DNA of 64,000 bases from an uncultured Shimia sp. (lineage in GTDB: Bacteria; Pseudomonadota; Alphaproteobacteria; Rhodobacterales; Rhodobacteraceae): assembly GCA_937897325.1 (NCBI GenBank), contig CALCOY010000016.1, positions 1 to 64,000 on the forward strand. The letters are read 5' to 3'. The position numbers and the translations under genes are program-made. Under the pieces are notes generated by a model, which was not told the origin of the DNA, made no database searches, and saw nothing but the letters and a program-made list of their open reading frames with translations. Positions 35,953 through 44,847 of this stretch are shown in pieces; positions within the stretch are counted from its first letter, which is position 1; each line of letters starts with the position of its first letter.

Positions 35953-38088
35953 CTAGCGCCGCCTGTTCCCGGCCTGAGCCGTAATCGTACCATGGCCCAA
36001 ACGGGCTTCGGGCACCTGAGGCGGTCTGGGCTCACCGAAGCGGGCGATCAATTCGGCCGCTTCATTGGTAAGGGAGCCTGACGCAGGAGGTTGCCCATCA
36101 CACCCTTCCGCCGAAAAGAGCGTCGCCAAAGCATGCGTGACGCGACCCGCCGCGACGCTGGTTCCGTTCAACGCCCGAACACTGCTGCTAAATGTCCCAG
36201 AGGCGAGCAAACCGCGCCGTGGGGCATCATCGGCCAAGGCCGAAAGCGTCGGACCCGGTATTGTCCAAGACGCTCCCTCGGATGAGTAAATGGCGGGGTC
36301 GGCGGGCGGCAAAGGCGCTCCGGGCGCGGGTTGCGTCGCGGTAGAATCGACGGCTGCGCCAACCGAGTAGACCTGTTCCGACACGGCCGTCACAAAACTT
36401 GAATGCGTTCCGGCACGTTTGATCGGTGAGGTGTTTGCGGGTCGCGAATAGGCCTGCAGATCCGGTTCAAACTCATGCGCATCAGGGTGGTCGAAATAGG
36501 ATTGCCGTCCGTTCTGTCGATAGCCAATCGGCGTGTCGCCACGCTGTGCTTCCAATCGAACTGGGATCTCGCAGGTGCCTCTGCTGTTGCAGACCTCAAC
36601 CTGCCATGCACCGCTATTGGCCGTCACGATCTCCACAGGTGCGGTTGGTGCGACAGCGAGCAGATAGTATGCTGGCGTAACAGCACCCGGTGCGACGAAG
36701 CGGACTCCGACATGATAAAGACGCGCAATCGCGAAACCATCCGCATTCAGGAGTGTCCTGTAAGTATTTGGTGGCAAAGGGGCAGGTGGGATGCTCGCTC
36801 CGTTTGGCGCCGTCAGGCCGATCTCAAGATCTTCAAGATCAGCGCCGTCAACCGGACGAATTTCAGCGAAGCTCGCCGAATAGTCATCGGGCAGAATCCG
36901 CCAATCGATCTGCCGGTGTTCCTCGGCCGGGATGTCAAATCGGGCGACTTGCCTGCCCAGGCGGTCGTTGCCGAATGAATAGACCACGCGGGCGCAGCGT
37001 CCGGTGCGTGTTTGCCACTCTCTCAATTCTCTTGCGACCAGATATTCGATCGGCTTCGTACCGTCCTTGGGACCGGCCAGCGTTCCGAGGCTGACATTGA
37101 TCACAACGGGACTGTCACCATTAATCTGTTCGGCCTGATAGAGGATCCAGCGCACACCCTGCACGACAAGCGGTTCAAGCTGCGTGCCAGCCGTGTTGTC
37201 GACCGCCTCAGGTGGCAGTTGCACCGCAATAAGTGGCCAATGCTGTTCGGGCGCGTTGCCTTCAGGATCAGCGCCGGCCGCGATGTCCAAAACATGGGTG
37301 CCATGGGTGAACTGATATTCGGTACTGCGATGTTCGCCAAGCTCGATCAGAACAGAATTAATGCTGCGATAGACAGCCTCTTCATCAAGCTTGTCACCAC
37401 GAGCCAGCAGCACGTCGATCTCACTCTGATGCAGCACAGCGCCCGTCAGGATGTAGAACTTTCCAAAGCCGGGTACTAAAATGGTCCTGAAGGCCTGGAT
37501 CCAGACAGCATGAAACCTGGTGCGTTGGCGTTGTCCGGGATCGCCCGTATTGAAACGAAAGCGATTGTTCAGAAAGCCGATCCCGTCGTCGATTGTGGCC
37601 ACTATAGGCTGCGTTGATGACAGGCTGAAGTCTGACTCGGGCGGTGCATCGAACATACGGGGGCTTTGCGCGGCTTCGATGGGTGATCCGATCTCAAGCA
37701 CATCAAGACGACCGGGGTAGGTTTCGGGTTCCTGATCTGGCGACGCAAACCTGCGATAAAGCGAATAGATCGCACCCGGCTCTTCCCCCTCGCTTCGCTC
37801 CTGATCAACCTTTTGCTCCTCATCGCGCTCAAGCTCTGCCAGAAGACGGTCGCGTTCGAAACCATCAAGCAGGAAGACACCTTCAGCCACCAGTTCCCAC
37901 AACCACCGGCGAGCTTCCCGGAGACTTGGGAAGGCGCGCCCTACGATCAGCTTGACGATGAGAGGCTCAAGCAACTCTTCCGATGCAAACCTGGGCTCCG
38001 GCGTTTGCTCATCCAAAGAGCGCGCCCAGTCCTGATAAGGCGACGTCAGCCTAAGTTCGCCCTCTGAAGTCTTGTGTTCGGTTGCCAT
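35953..38088 (-). CDS. Subtilisin-family (S8) serine protease, large cytoplasmic form
   Basis: This 711-residue protein has the three catalytic blocks in order: Asp in PIVATIDDGIGFLNNRF near residue 165, His in FTHGTHVLDIAAGADP near 262, and Ser in ALNGTSVAAGRVTHAL near 637. The oxyanion Asn is in VVYSFGNDRLG. No signal peptide is visible. The first 150 residues are a charged helical region (FASEELLEPLIVKLIVGRAF...) that may be a pro- or adaptor domain. A beta-rich insertion of about 200 residues separates the His/Asn blocks from the Ser block. GGGGTGAAG precedes the ATG. The gene converges on the PAP2-like gene with nine bases between the stops. The substrate is unknown; proximity to the SARP and PAP2 genes suggests one functional unit. 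Confidence 0.8.
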   Translation of the reverse strand: MATEHKTSEGELRLTSPYQDWARSLDEQTPEPRFASEELLEPLIVKLIVGRAFPSLREARRWLWELVAEGVFLLDGFERDRLLAELERDEEQKVDQERSEGEEPGAIYSLYRRFASPDQEPETYPGRLDVLEIGSPIEAAQSPRMFDAPPESDFSLSSTQPIVATIDDGIGFLNNRFRFNTGDPGQRQRTRFHAVWIQAFRTILVPGFGKFYILTGAVLHQSEIDVLLARGDKLDEEAVYRSINSVLIELGEHRSTEYQFTHGTHVLDIAAGADPEGNAPEQHWPLIAVQLPPEAVDNTAGTQLEPLVVQGVRWILYQAEQINGDSPVVINVSLGTLAGPKDGTKPIEYLVARELREWQTRTGRCARVVYSFGNDRLGRQVARFDIPAEEHRQIDWRILPDDYSASFAEIRPVDGADLEDLEIGLTAPNGASIPPAPLPPNTYRTLLNADGFAIARLYHVGVRFVAPGAVTPAYYLLAVAPTAPVEIVTANSGAWQVEVCNSRGTCEIPVRLEAQRGDTPIGYRQNGRQSYFDHPDAHEFEPDLQAYSRPANTSPIKRAGTHSSFVTAVSEQVYSVGAAVDSTATQPAPGAPLPPADPAIYSSEGASWTIPGPTLSALADDAPRRGLLASGTFSSSVRALNGTSVAAGRVTHALATLFSAEGCDGQPPASGSLTNEAAELIARFGEPRPPQVPEARLGHGTITAQAGNRRR

Positions 38089-38246
38089 TCTTCACCCCCA
38101 GTGTTCACGTTTACACCTAACCAGTATGCGAAGGATGTTGGCCATGCCGAAAAAGACCGGTCAGCGAATTTGACGATCTATTCACGCTGATGATTTCGTC
38201 ATAGCCTTGGGTTGGCTTGGCAAATTGGCGCAGGGCCGAGGGTACC

Positions 38247-39290
38247 CTAGCTGCCCGACACGGCAAATTCGATGCGCCGGTTCTTGCCGCGCCCCTCAGG
38301 TGTTGCATTGCTCGCGACCGGCTGGTCTTCACCGTAGCCTCTTGCAATCATCCTGCCGGATGCAATGCCCTTTTGCCGCAGCCAATCTGCGACCGCAGCA
38401 GCCCGTTGTTCTGAGAGCCGAAGGTTGTAAGCACCTGCACCCTGCGAATCCGTATGACCGCTGATTTGGATGATCAGATCGGGGCAGCGTGCGACGACGT
38501 CATGGAGTGTTCCGAGAAGGGCATCACTTTCCGCCCGCAGATTGGCGCTGCCCGAAGCAAAATAGATGTTGCCGGTACGGGACAGGATCTCAAAACGGCC
38601 AATGCAAGCTTCTCTCGAAAAGTCACCTTCGGCTTCAAGGGCCGCACTGGCCGGTGCCTCAAGTGAGGCCAATTGAACAGGTTCAGCCCCTTCACCATTC
38701 CGCTTGAAGATGAAATCGAACGTCACCGTTCCAGTGGGTACGATCTGCACGTTTGCCGCATCCTGAAGTTTTTCGAGCCCTTCCGTTAGGTTGAAATCAG
38801 CGACCTGCAAGGTGATTGGCGATGCTGTCGAAACAGCGACCAAATCGTCAGCAATAAGAGTTACCGAAACATCCGCCTCCAGCGCCTGTGACACGCCATG
38901 CAGGTCGAGGGTATAGGGCACGTTCAGTGTTTTGCGCCGCACTGTTTCCAGATCGGACAAGTCCGCCGGATCGATCTTCAGCGCGATCTTTGCCTCGGGA
39001 TATTGAAACGTTTCGAAGAACAGAAAACGCATCCGAACATTCCGCAGGTCGACCTGGGTATCGACGCTGTCAAGCAACACGGAGATTTCTGCAGCGCCAG
39101 TCTCGTCGATTGTGCCGGCGAAAGTTGCAAAGGATGAAATTTCGACTTTGCTGGCATTCTTGATGGACTGAAATTGCAGCTTCGAAGCATCGTTTTCAAG
39201 TACCCAACCACGGGCGAACGGATCTGCCTGCGACACGATCGGAAGGAGAGAGATAAGGGTGGCGAGCAGCACTTTACGCATCGTTTTCAC
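38247..39290 (-). CDS. Exported YceI-like / OmpA-C fusion protein
   Basis: This 347-residue protein has a signal peptide (MRKVLLATLISLLPIVSQA). The first domain (about 30-190) is a beta-barrel of the YceI type (LQFQSIKNASKVEISSFATF, then ISVLLDSVDTQVDLRNVRMR and LPYTLDLHGVSQ-like NVPYTLDLHGVSQ), a lipocalin-like fold that binds isoprenoid or other hydrophobic ligands. The second (about 230-345) is an OmpA C-terminal peptidoglycan-binding domain (YFASGSANLRAESDALLGTL, ISGHTDSQGAGAYNLRLSEQ, ARGYGEDQPVASN, GRGKNRRIEF). It should anchor to the cell wall from the periplasm. It is divergent from the caspase-like gene and adjacent to the T6SS, so an accessory envelope role is plausible. Confidence 0.82.
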   Translation of the reverse strand: MKTMRKVLLATLISLLPIVSQADPFARGWVLENDASKLQFQSIKNASKVEISSFATFAGTIDETGAAEISVLLDSVDTQVDLRNVRMRFLFFETFQYPEAKIALKIDPADLSDLETVRRKTLNVPYTLDLHGVSQALEADVSVTLIADDLVAVSTASPITLQVADFNLTEGLEKLQDAANVQIVPTGTVTFDFIFKRNGEGAEPVQLASLEAPASAALEAEGDFSREACIGRFEILSRTGNIYFASGSANLRAESDALLGTLHDVVARCPDLIIQISGHTDSQGAGAYNLRLSEQRAAAVADWLRQKGIASGRMIARGYGEDQPVASNATPEGRGKNRRIEFAVSGS

Positions 39291-39405
39291 CGAAAAATTG
39301 TTTCAAAATGTGGCAATCTCTTATCACAGCACGACCCATTTGTGACTTATATTTTTCCAATTTCACCTCTAACATACAGATTGGCTCCGTTGGGAATAGA
39401 CGAAA

Positions 39406-40881
39406 ATGCTGTCTTGGTTATCGCGGTTTTTTCTGGCGCTTGCGCTCTTTGCAGGACCTTTGCAGGCAGAATCCATGCGAAAGGCACTTGTTGTCGGAAA
39501 TGGAAACTACGGCGCAGTTCAAACCCTCGAGAACCCTGTAAGTGATGCGATGTTGATGGCCAATCGCCTAGGCGATCTGGGGTTCGAAGTTTCGATGATC
39601 ATCGATGGCACACAGATCGAAATGCGCCGCGCAATTGCGCAATTCGGCAGGGATTTGCGTGCGAGCGGGCCTGAGACCGTAGGCCTCTTCTACTATGCGG
39701 GTCACGGCGTGCAGAGCTTTGGCGCCAACTACCTCCTGCCAGTGGATGCAAGTCTGACGGATGCAGCCGACCTCGACCTGGTAGCGCTTGAGGCTCAAAC
39801 CATTCTTCGGCAGATGGCATCCGCGCGGAACCGGACAAACATAGTCATTTTGGATGCATGTCGGGACAATCCCTTCGAAACGATCGCAGATCTTGACGAC
39901 AATGGCTTGGCGGAAATGAAAGCGCCTGCCGGAACATTTTTGGCTTATGCAACTGCGCCAGGCGCTGTCGCTCTGGATGGTTTGGGAGAGAACAGTCCCT
40001 TCACCACCGCCCTGGCAGAAGAAATTCTGATAGCAGACATACCGATTGAACAGATGTTCAAAAAGGTCAGGGTTCGAGTGCGGGATGCGACATCGGGTCT
40101 GCAAACACCTTGGGATACGTCTTCTCTTACGGTGGACTTCAAGTTCAAGCCTGGCAAAACGCTAAGCGCGGAAGATCTTGCTGCAAAGCAGTTCTGGGAG
40201 TCGGTCAAAGATACGAGTGATCCCGTTCAGATCATGCTGTTCCTGCGCGCCTATCCCGACAGCGCCTTTTCGCAGGAGGCGCGGGGCCTGTTGAAATCCG
40301 CCATGCAATCAGAACTGGAAAGTGCTGAGACGTCAGCGCCGCAAACAAAGGCGCCCGTGACGCCAAGTGATCAAGAGGCTGATCTTTTGGAAACCGCGCG
40401 TGCGTCAGGCGACCTCGGGGATTATCAAGCATATCTCGACGCCTTCCCTGACGGAGTGTTTGCCGAACTTGCCAAACTCGAAATGGCCGCGCTGAGCCAG
40501 GCTGCAGCGCCGCCAGAGGCCGAAGCAGATGAACCGACCCAGCAGACGGTCTCAGTTACGGGGCGAACAGCGCCAACCGAGCAAGAGATTTCGGTCTTTT
40601 TTGATCAACCTCTGATCAATGGTGCGCCCGAGATTGTCGGCAAGACCATCATGGAAGTCACAACGCTGTCGCCGATCTTCCCGCCGATTGAAGGCTTGCC
40701 GGAAGAAATGTGGAAGGATCAAAGCTGTGCAAACTGCCATCAATGGGATCGCACAGCCTTGTGCGATCAGGCAAAAACCTACCTCAAGGCAAGTGCTGAA
40801 AGATCGCTCGCCAAACAACACCCACTTGGTGGCAGTTTCAAAAACAACCTGAGGGTCTGGGCTGAAGGTGGTTGTCAATGA
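39406..40881 (+). CDS. Exported caspase-like (C14) protease with C-terminal CxxCH
   Basis: The product has 491 residues with an N-terminal signal peptide (SRFFLALALFAGPLQA). The peptidase C14 domain (about 24-250) starts RKALVVGNGNYG and contains the catalytic pair His100 in YYAGHGVQ and Cys152 in LDACRDNPF, so it should be active toward basic or acidic sites in the periplasm. A region of Sel1/TPR-like helical segments follows (LFLRAYPDSAFSQEA, YQAYLDAFPDGVFAEL). The last 60 residues contain SCANCHQWDRTALC with Cys441, Cys444 and His445, a perfect haem-c attachment motif. It lies 227 bases upstream of tssA in the same direction. Caspase-like proteins occur near some T6SS loci; the role here is not known. 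Confidence 0.85.
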   Translation: MLSWLSRFFLALALFAGPLQAESMRKALVVGNGNYGAVQTLENPVSDAMLMANRLGDLGFEVSMIIDGTQIEMRRAIAQFGRDLRASGPETVGLFYYAGHGVQSFGANYLLPVDASLTDAADLDLVALEAQTILRQMASARNRTNIVILDACRDNPFETIADLDDNGLAEMKAPAGTFLAYATAPGAVALDGLGENSPFTTALAEEILIADIPIEQMFKKVRVRVRDATSGLQTPWDTSSLTVDFKFKPGKTLSAEDLAAKQFWESVKDTSDPVQIMLFLRAYPDSAFSQEARGLLKSAMQSELESAETSAPQTKAPVTPSDQEADLLETARASGDLGDYQAYLDAFPDGVFAELAKLEMAALSQAAAPPEAEADEPTQQTVSVTGRTAPTEQEISVFFDQPLINGAPEIVGKTIMEVTTLSPIFPPIEGLPEEMWKDQSCANCHQWDRTALCDQAKTYLKASAERSLAKQHPLGGSFKNNLRVWAEGGCQ

Positions 40882-41108
40882 ACACATCCAACGTTTGACC
40901 GCAGCACCTTCAGCAACATAACCTCAGATTGAATCAAGACATGTTAGTAAGAGCAATGTGCATTTGGACACAGACGGAAGGCCACTTTGCAATCAACAAG
41001 TCGAGACAGAATAGTTGAGATATCGCAAAGCCATGTTAGACAGCGTGAGACGGCGGATGAAACCGCCGCACCCGGAGACAGCGATCGCCGGGAAGAAGGG
41101 ACGAGAAC
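40882..41108 (+). promoter_or_regulatory. Leader region upstream of the T6SS operon
   Basis: No gene is present. A small hairpin (GGCGG-atgaaa-CCGCC near 41053-41068) lies about 40 bases before the tssA start. The operon promoter is expected here, but I cannot point to clear -35/-10 boxes. Confidence 0.4.
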
Positions 41109-42116
41109 TTGACTGACCTGCTGCAAAGTTTCGGGGAGGATGCTCCAAGCGGGGAGGATCTGGAATACGAGCAAGTCTTCACAGATCTGATTGTTGCTGC
41201 GCAACCCACCCAGGAGAAGCAGTTTGGCGATCAGATTATCCCCTCTGAGGACCCTGACTATCGCGATGTTGCAACCAAGGCACGGGCCGTTCTTGCGCAA
41301 AGTCACGACCTGAGGGCGGGCGCTTATCTTGCCACCGCAGAACTCCGCGTGAACGGTTTGGAGGGCTTCTCTGAGGTCGCCGCTTTCTTTCGCGGGGCAC
41401 TCGAAGACTACTGGTCGACATGTCATCCGCAACTTGACGAAGAAGATGACAACGATCCGACGATGCGGGTCAACACCGTCGCTGAACTCGCCAATCGGGA
41501 TACGGTTATTCGTGCGCTTCGCCTCGCCCCGCTGACGGATAGCAGAACATTCGGCAGGATCTGCTGGAGAGATGTCCAAGTTGCAAATGGGGAGATATCC
41601 GCGCAGGAAGATGATGACGTTCCGGACAGCGCCGCTGTCGCGGCAGCGTTTCGGGATACCGACGACGATGCCCTCTCAGGGTTGCGGGCGGCCGCCGAAA
41701 GCGCGCTGTCAGACATACAGGCCGTAACGGCCAAATTCGACGCCGAAACACCAGGACGTGGCCCCGATCTGGAGCCGCTCGAACGGCTCCTGCGCCAGAT
41801 CACAAATCACCTGATCGAAGCAGGCGGTGGTGTCGCTGAAATCACTGAAGATGCTAAACAAACTGCGGATATTCGTGAAAAAACCGCAAACACCGGTGCG
41901 ATAGGGGCTATCAATTCCATCAATGATGTGCACACTGCGCTTGACAGGATCATCGCATATTACAAGCGATCTGAACCCTCTAGCCCAGTGCCCATATTGC
42001 TTGAGCGGGCAAAACGGTTGGTTGGTGCAGACTTCCTGGAAATTGTTAAGGATATGGCCCCCGAAGGCGTGGACAACGTTCATTTGATAGGGGGGATCGA
42101 AGACGAAGATGATTGA
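41109..42116 (+). CDS. tssA: T6SS baseplate-associated protein TssA
   Basis: The product has 335 residues with a TTG start eight bases after AAGGGA. The N-terminal ImpA-like domain is visible: LLQSFGEDAPSGEDLEYEQV, PDYRDVATKARAVLAQSHDL, RAGAYLATAELRVNGLEGF, and FRGALEDYWSTCHPQLDEED. The C-terminal part (about 215-335) is helical and ends near DFLEIVKDMAPEGVDNVHLI. TssA coordinates baseplate docking and sheath extension at the membrane complex. It is first in the cluster and 57 bases before tssB. Confidence 0.88.
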   Translation: MTDLLQSFGEDAPSGEDLEYEQVFTDLIVAAQPTQEKQFGDQIIPSEDPDYRDVATKARAVLAQSHDLRAGAYLATAELRVNGLEGFSEVAAFFRGALEDYWSTCHPQLDEEDDNDPTMRVNTVAELANRDTVIRALRLAPLTDSRTFGRICWRDVQVANGEISAQEDDDVPDSAAVAAAFRDTDDDALSGLRAAAESALSDIQAVTAKFDAETPGRGPDLEPLERLLRQITNHLIEAGGGVAEITEDAKQTADIREKTANTGAIGAINSINDVHTALDRIIAYYKRSEPSSPVPILLERAKRLVGADFLEIVKDMAPEGVDNVHLIGGIEDEDD

Positions 42117-42173
42117 TATACGAATGGGTCTGCGACCCGGATCGACTGATCGTGACGACAAGGAGATAATGTG

Positions 42174-42689
42174 ATGGCCGGAGGGTCTCAGAAATTCATC
42201 GCGCGCAATCGAGCGCCGCGGGTGCAGATCGAGTACGATGTCGAACTTTACGGCGCGGAAAAGAAAGTACAACTTCCATTTGTAATGGGCGTTATGTCGG
42301 ATCTGGCAGGCAAGTCAGAAGTCGAACAACCCGCTATTGCAGACCGGAAGTTTCTTGAAATCGACGTCGACAATTTCGATGATCGGATGAAGTCGATGAA
42401 GCCCCGCGCAGCGTTTAGCGTTCCCAATACGCTGACTGGAGAGGGCAATATGGCCGTTGATATCACGTTCGAATCCATGGATGATTTCAGCCCGGCAGCC
42501 ATCGCCGCCAAGGTCGAACCGCTGAAAGAGCTGTTGGATGCGCGCACTCAATTGTCGAACCTGATGACTTACATGGACGGCAAGACCGGAGCGGAAGAGC
42601 TGATTGCAAAAGCGATCAAGGACCCTGCCCTGCTGAAATCTCTGGCGGCAGCCCCCGCACCCGACGGCGACGACGAAAAGGGAGAGTGA
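42174..42689 (+). CDS. tssB: T6SS contractile sheath small subunit TssB
   Basis: The protein has 171 residues from the ATG at 42174 (AGGAGA seven bases upstream; a GTG three bases earlier is less well spaced). Family blocks: SQKFIARNRAPRVQIEYDVE, KKVQLPFVMGVMSDLAG, FLEIDVDNFDDRMKSMKPR, and VDITFESMDDFSPAAIAAKV. TssB pairs with TssC to form the cytoplasmic sheath that contracts to drive the Hcp tube. The tssC gene begins three bases after its stop. Confidence 0.95.
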   Translation: MAGGSQKFIARNRAPRVQIEYDVELYGAEKKVQLPFVMGVMSDLAGKSEVEQPAIADRKFLEIDVDNFDDRMKSMKPRAAFSVPNTLTGEGNMAVDITFESMDDFSPAAIAAKVEPLKELLDARTQLSNLMTYMDGKTGAEELIAKAIKDPALLKSLAAAPAPDGDDEKGE

Positions 42690-42692
42690 TCC

Positions 42693-44180
42693 ATGGCTGA
42701 TGCAGAAAAGCAGGCGGAGGCCGGCGCGGTTGAAGTCCAGGAAGACGATTTCGCATCTCTACTACAAAAAGAGTTTCGTCCGAAGTCCGAACAGGCCAAG
42801 ACGGCTGTGGAACAGGCCGTACAAACCCTTGCCGCGAAGGCACTGGAAAACACCGCTCTTGTTTCGGATGATGCACTCAAATCGATAGAAAGCATTATTG
42901 CGGAGATCGACCAAAAGCTGACCGAGCAGGTCAACCAGATCCTCCACCACGAGGAATTCCAGCAACTCGAAAGCGCGTGGCGTGGGCTGCACTATTTGGT
43001 CAACAACACCGAAACCGACGAGATGCTGAAGATCCGAGTCATGAACATATCCAAAAAGGATATGCACAAGACGCTGCGAAAGTTCAAAGGAACGGCTTGG
43101 GATCAGTCTCCGATCTTCAAACGCGTCTACGAAGAGGAATTCGGTCAGTTCGGCGGAGAGCCTTACGGAACCCTCGTCGCCGACTACCACTTTGATCACA
43201 GCCCGCCGGACGTGGAGCTTCTGGGAGAGATGTCAAAGATCGCGGCGGCTGCACATGCCCCGCTGATCACCGGCGCCAAGCCCGAGCTTTTCCAGATGGA
43301 CAGCTGGTCAGAGCTTGCCAACCCGCGTGACCTAACGAAGATCTTCCAAACTCCGGAATATGCCTCATGGCGCAGCCTGCGCGAAAGCGAAGACAGCCGC
43401 TATGTGGGTCTTGCCATGCCGCGTTTTCTGGGCCGCTTGCCTTACGGGTCCAAGACAGACCCTGTTGAGGCCTTCGCTTTCGAAGAAGAAACCGGCGATG
43501 CAGATTCGTCCAAATACGGTTGGGTCAATGCGGCGTACGCTATGGCTGTCAACATCAACCGATCATTCAAGGAATACGGCTGGTGCTCGCGCATTCGCGG
43601 GATCGAATCCGGCGGTGCAGTTGAAAATCTTCCCAGCCACACCTTCCCAACGGATGATGGCGGGGTCGATCAGAAATGCCCGACCGAAATCGCGATTTCT
43701 GACCGGCGCGAGGCAGAGCTTGCGAAGAACGGTATGATGCCTCTCATCCACCGCAAGAACAGCGATGTGGCGGCGTTCATCGGCGCGCAATCACTTCATA
43801 AGCCAGCGGAATATGACGATGCGGACGCAACGGCCAACGCCAATCTCGCTGCACGGCTACCTTACCTTTATGCGACATGCCGCTTTGCGCACTACCTTAA
43901 ATGTATCGTTCGCGACAAAGTGGGCTCCTACAAAAGCCGTGCGGATATGGAGCGCTGGCTGAAGGATTGGATCGATCAGTATGTCGATCACTCCTCCGAC
44001 CGCTCAAGCGAAGAGGAAAAAGCCCGCCGACCGCTCGCCGCAGCGGACGTGGTTATCGAAGATGTTGAGGGAAATCCAGGTTACTACACATCCAAGTTTT
44101 TCCTTCGTCCACATTACCAGCTGGAAGGTTTGTCTGTTTCCCTCCGATTGGTATCAAAGCTTCCCAGCGAAAAACAGTAA
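42693..44180 (+). CDS. tssC: T6SS contractile sheath large subunit TssC
   Basis: This 495-residue protein has typical sequence throughout: ILHHEEFQQLESAWRGLHYL, YGTLVADYHFDHSPPDVELL, FQMDSWSELANPRDLTKIFQ, YVGLAMPRFLGRLPYG, and the C-terminal GNPGYYTSKFFLRPHYQLEG LSVSLRLVSKLP. The C-terminal handle and linker strands are complete. It assembles with TssB into the sheath and is recycled by ClpV. Length and start are standard. Confidence 0.96.
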   Translation: MADAEKQAEAGAVEVQEDDFASLLQKEFRPKSEQAKTAVEQAVQTLAAKALENTALVSDDALKSIESIIAEIDQKLTEQVNQILHHEEFQQLESAWRGLHYLVNNTETDEMLKIRVMNISKKDMHKTLRKFKGTAWDQSPIFKRVYEEEFGQFGGEPYGTLVADYHFDHSPPDVELLGEMSKIAAAAHAPLITGAKPELFQMDSWSELANPRDLTKIFQTPEYASWRSLRESEDSRYVGLAMPRFLGRLPYGSKTDPVEAFAFEEETGDADSSKYGWVNAAYAMAVNINRSFKEYGWCSRIRGIESGGAVENLPSHTFPTDDGGVDQKCPTEIAISDRREAELAKNGMMPLIHRKNSDVAAFIGAQSLHKPAEYDDADATANANLAARLPYLYATCRFAHYLKCIVRDKVGSYKSRADMERWLKDWIDQYVDHSSDRSSEEEKARRPLAAADVVIEDVEGNPGYYTSKFFLRPHYQLEGLSVSLRLVSKLPSEKQ

Positions 44181-44190
44181 GACAAGACCA

Positions 44191-44218
44191 GGTGCACCCG
44201 GCGTATTTTGGGTGCACC
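44191..44218 (+). terminator. Hairpin between tssC and hcp (possible attenuator)
   Basis: Perfect 9-bp arms, GGTGCACCC (44191-44199) and GGGTGCACC (44210-44218), flank a ten-base loop. No U-tract follows, so it may stabilise the 3' end of upstream RNA or mark a processing site and not act as a strong terminator. Confidence 0.6.
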
Positions 44219-44278
44219 AGACATTTCAAAACCAGCGGCCAATTTTGGGCCATTTGTTAAATATCAGGAGTACAAGAG

Positions 44279-44758
44279 ATGCCCATCTATATGCAGATTG
44301 AAGGCGGCAAAGTCGAAGGTGAATCAAAGGACGACGGTCACGAGAAATGGATTGATATTCTATCCATGTCGGGCGCGGTTTCGAACAACGGCACCTTCGC
44401 TATGGGCGGTGGCGGCGGACGTGGACGTTCGCAGCTTGCCGACCTTTCGGTCCTTGTGAACGAAGGCAAATCCTCGCCTGGTCTGTTCCAAGCGTGCTGT
44501 GACGGCACCCATTTCAAAGACGCAACCCTGCATTTCACCAAGTCAGGCGGCGCGCAGGAAGTCTATATGAAATGGGAACTGACCAACGTTCTGGTATCGA
44601 GCTATTCGATCAGCGGTTCGGGTGAAGACGTGCCAACAGATTCGGTCACGTTCAACTTCGAAAAGATCAAATACACCTATCTCGAACAGGACGAAAAAGG
44701 CAAAGTGAGCGTGGCTGCCGAAGCGACCTGGGATCAGGGAAAGAACAAGGCGATCTAA
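44279..44758 (+). CDS. hcp: Hcp (TssD), T6SS tube protein
   Basis: The protein has 159 residues, the normal Hcp1-family length: MPIYMQIEGGKVEGESKDDG, WIDILSMSGAV, FQACCDGTHFKDATLHF, YMKWELTNVLVSSYSISGSG, and DSVTFNFEKIKYTYLEQDEK. Hcp hexamers stack into the tube expelled by sheath contraction. AGGAG precedes the ATG. It is isolated by hairpins on both sides (44191 and 44779), which fits its usually higher expression. Confidence 0.96.
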   Translation: MPIYMQIEGGKVEGESKDDGHEKWIDILSMSGAVSNNGTFAMGGGGGRGRSQLADLSVLVNEGKSSPGLFQACCDGTHFKDATLHFTKSGGAQEVYMKWELTNVLVSSYSISGSGEDVPTDSVTFNFEKIKYTYLEQDEKGKVSVAAEATWDQGKNKAI

Positions 44759-44778
44759 GCTTCGCTCACTGAAAATAT

Positions 44779-44807
44779 GCACCGCGAAGGAATGGCTTTC
44801 GCGGTGC
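44779..44807 (+). terminator. Hairpin after hcp
   Basis: Perfect 10-bp arms, gcaccgcgaa (44779-44788) and ttcgcggtgc (44798-44807), flank a nine-base loop 20 bases after the hcp stop. There is no T-run downstream. It is probably a partial terminator or RNA stabiliser. Confidence 0.65.
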
Positions 44808-44847
44808 TACTGACGATCTAATCGATCTAGTTTTGGAGGTGTCTGTC

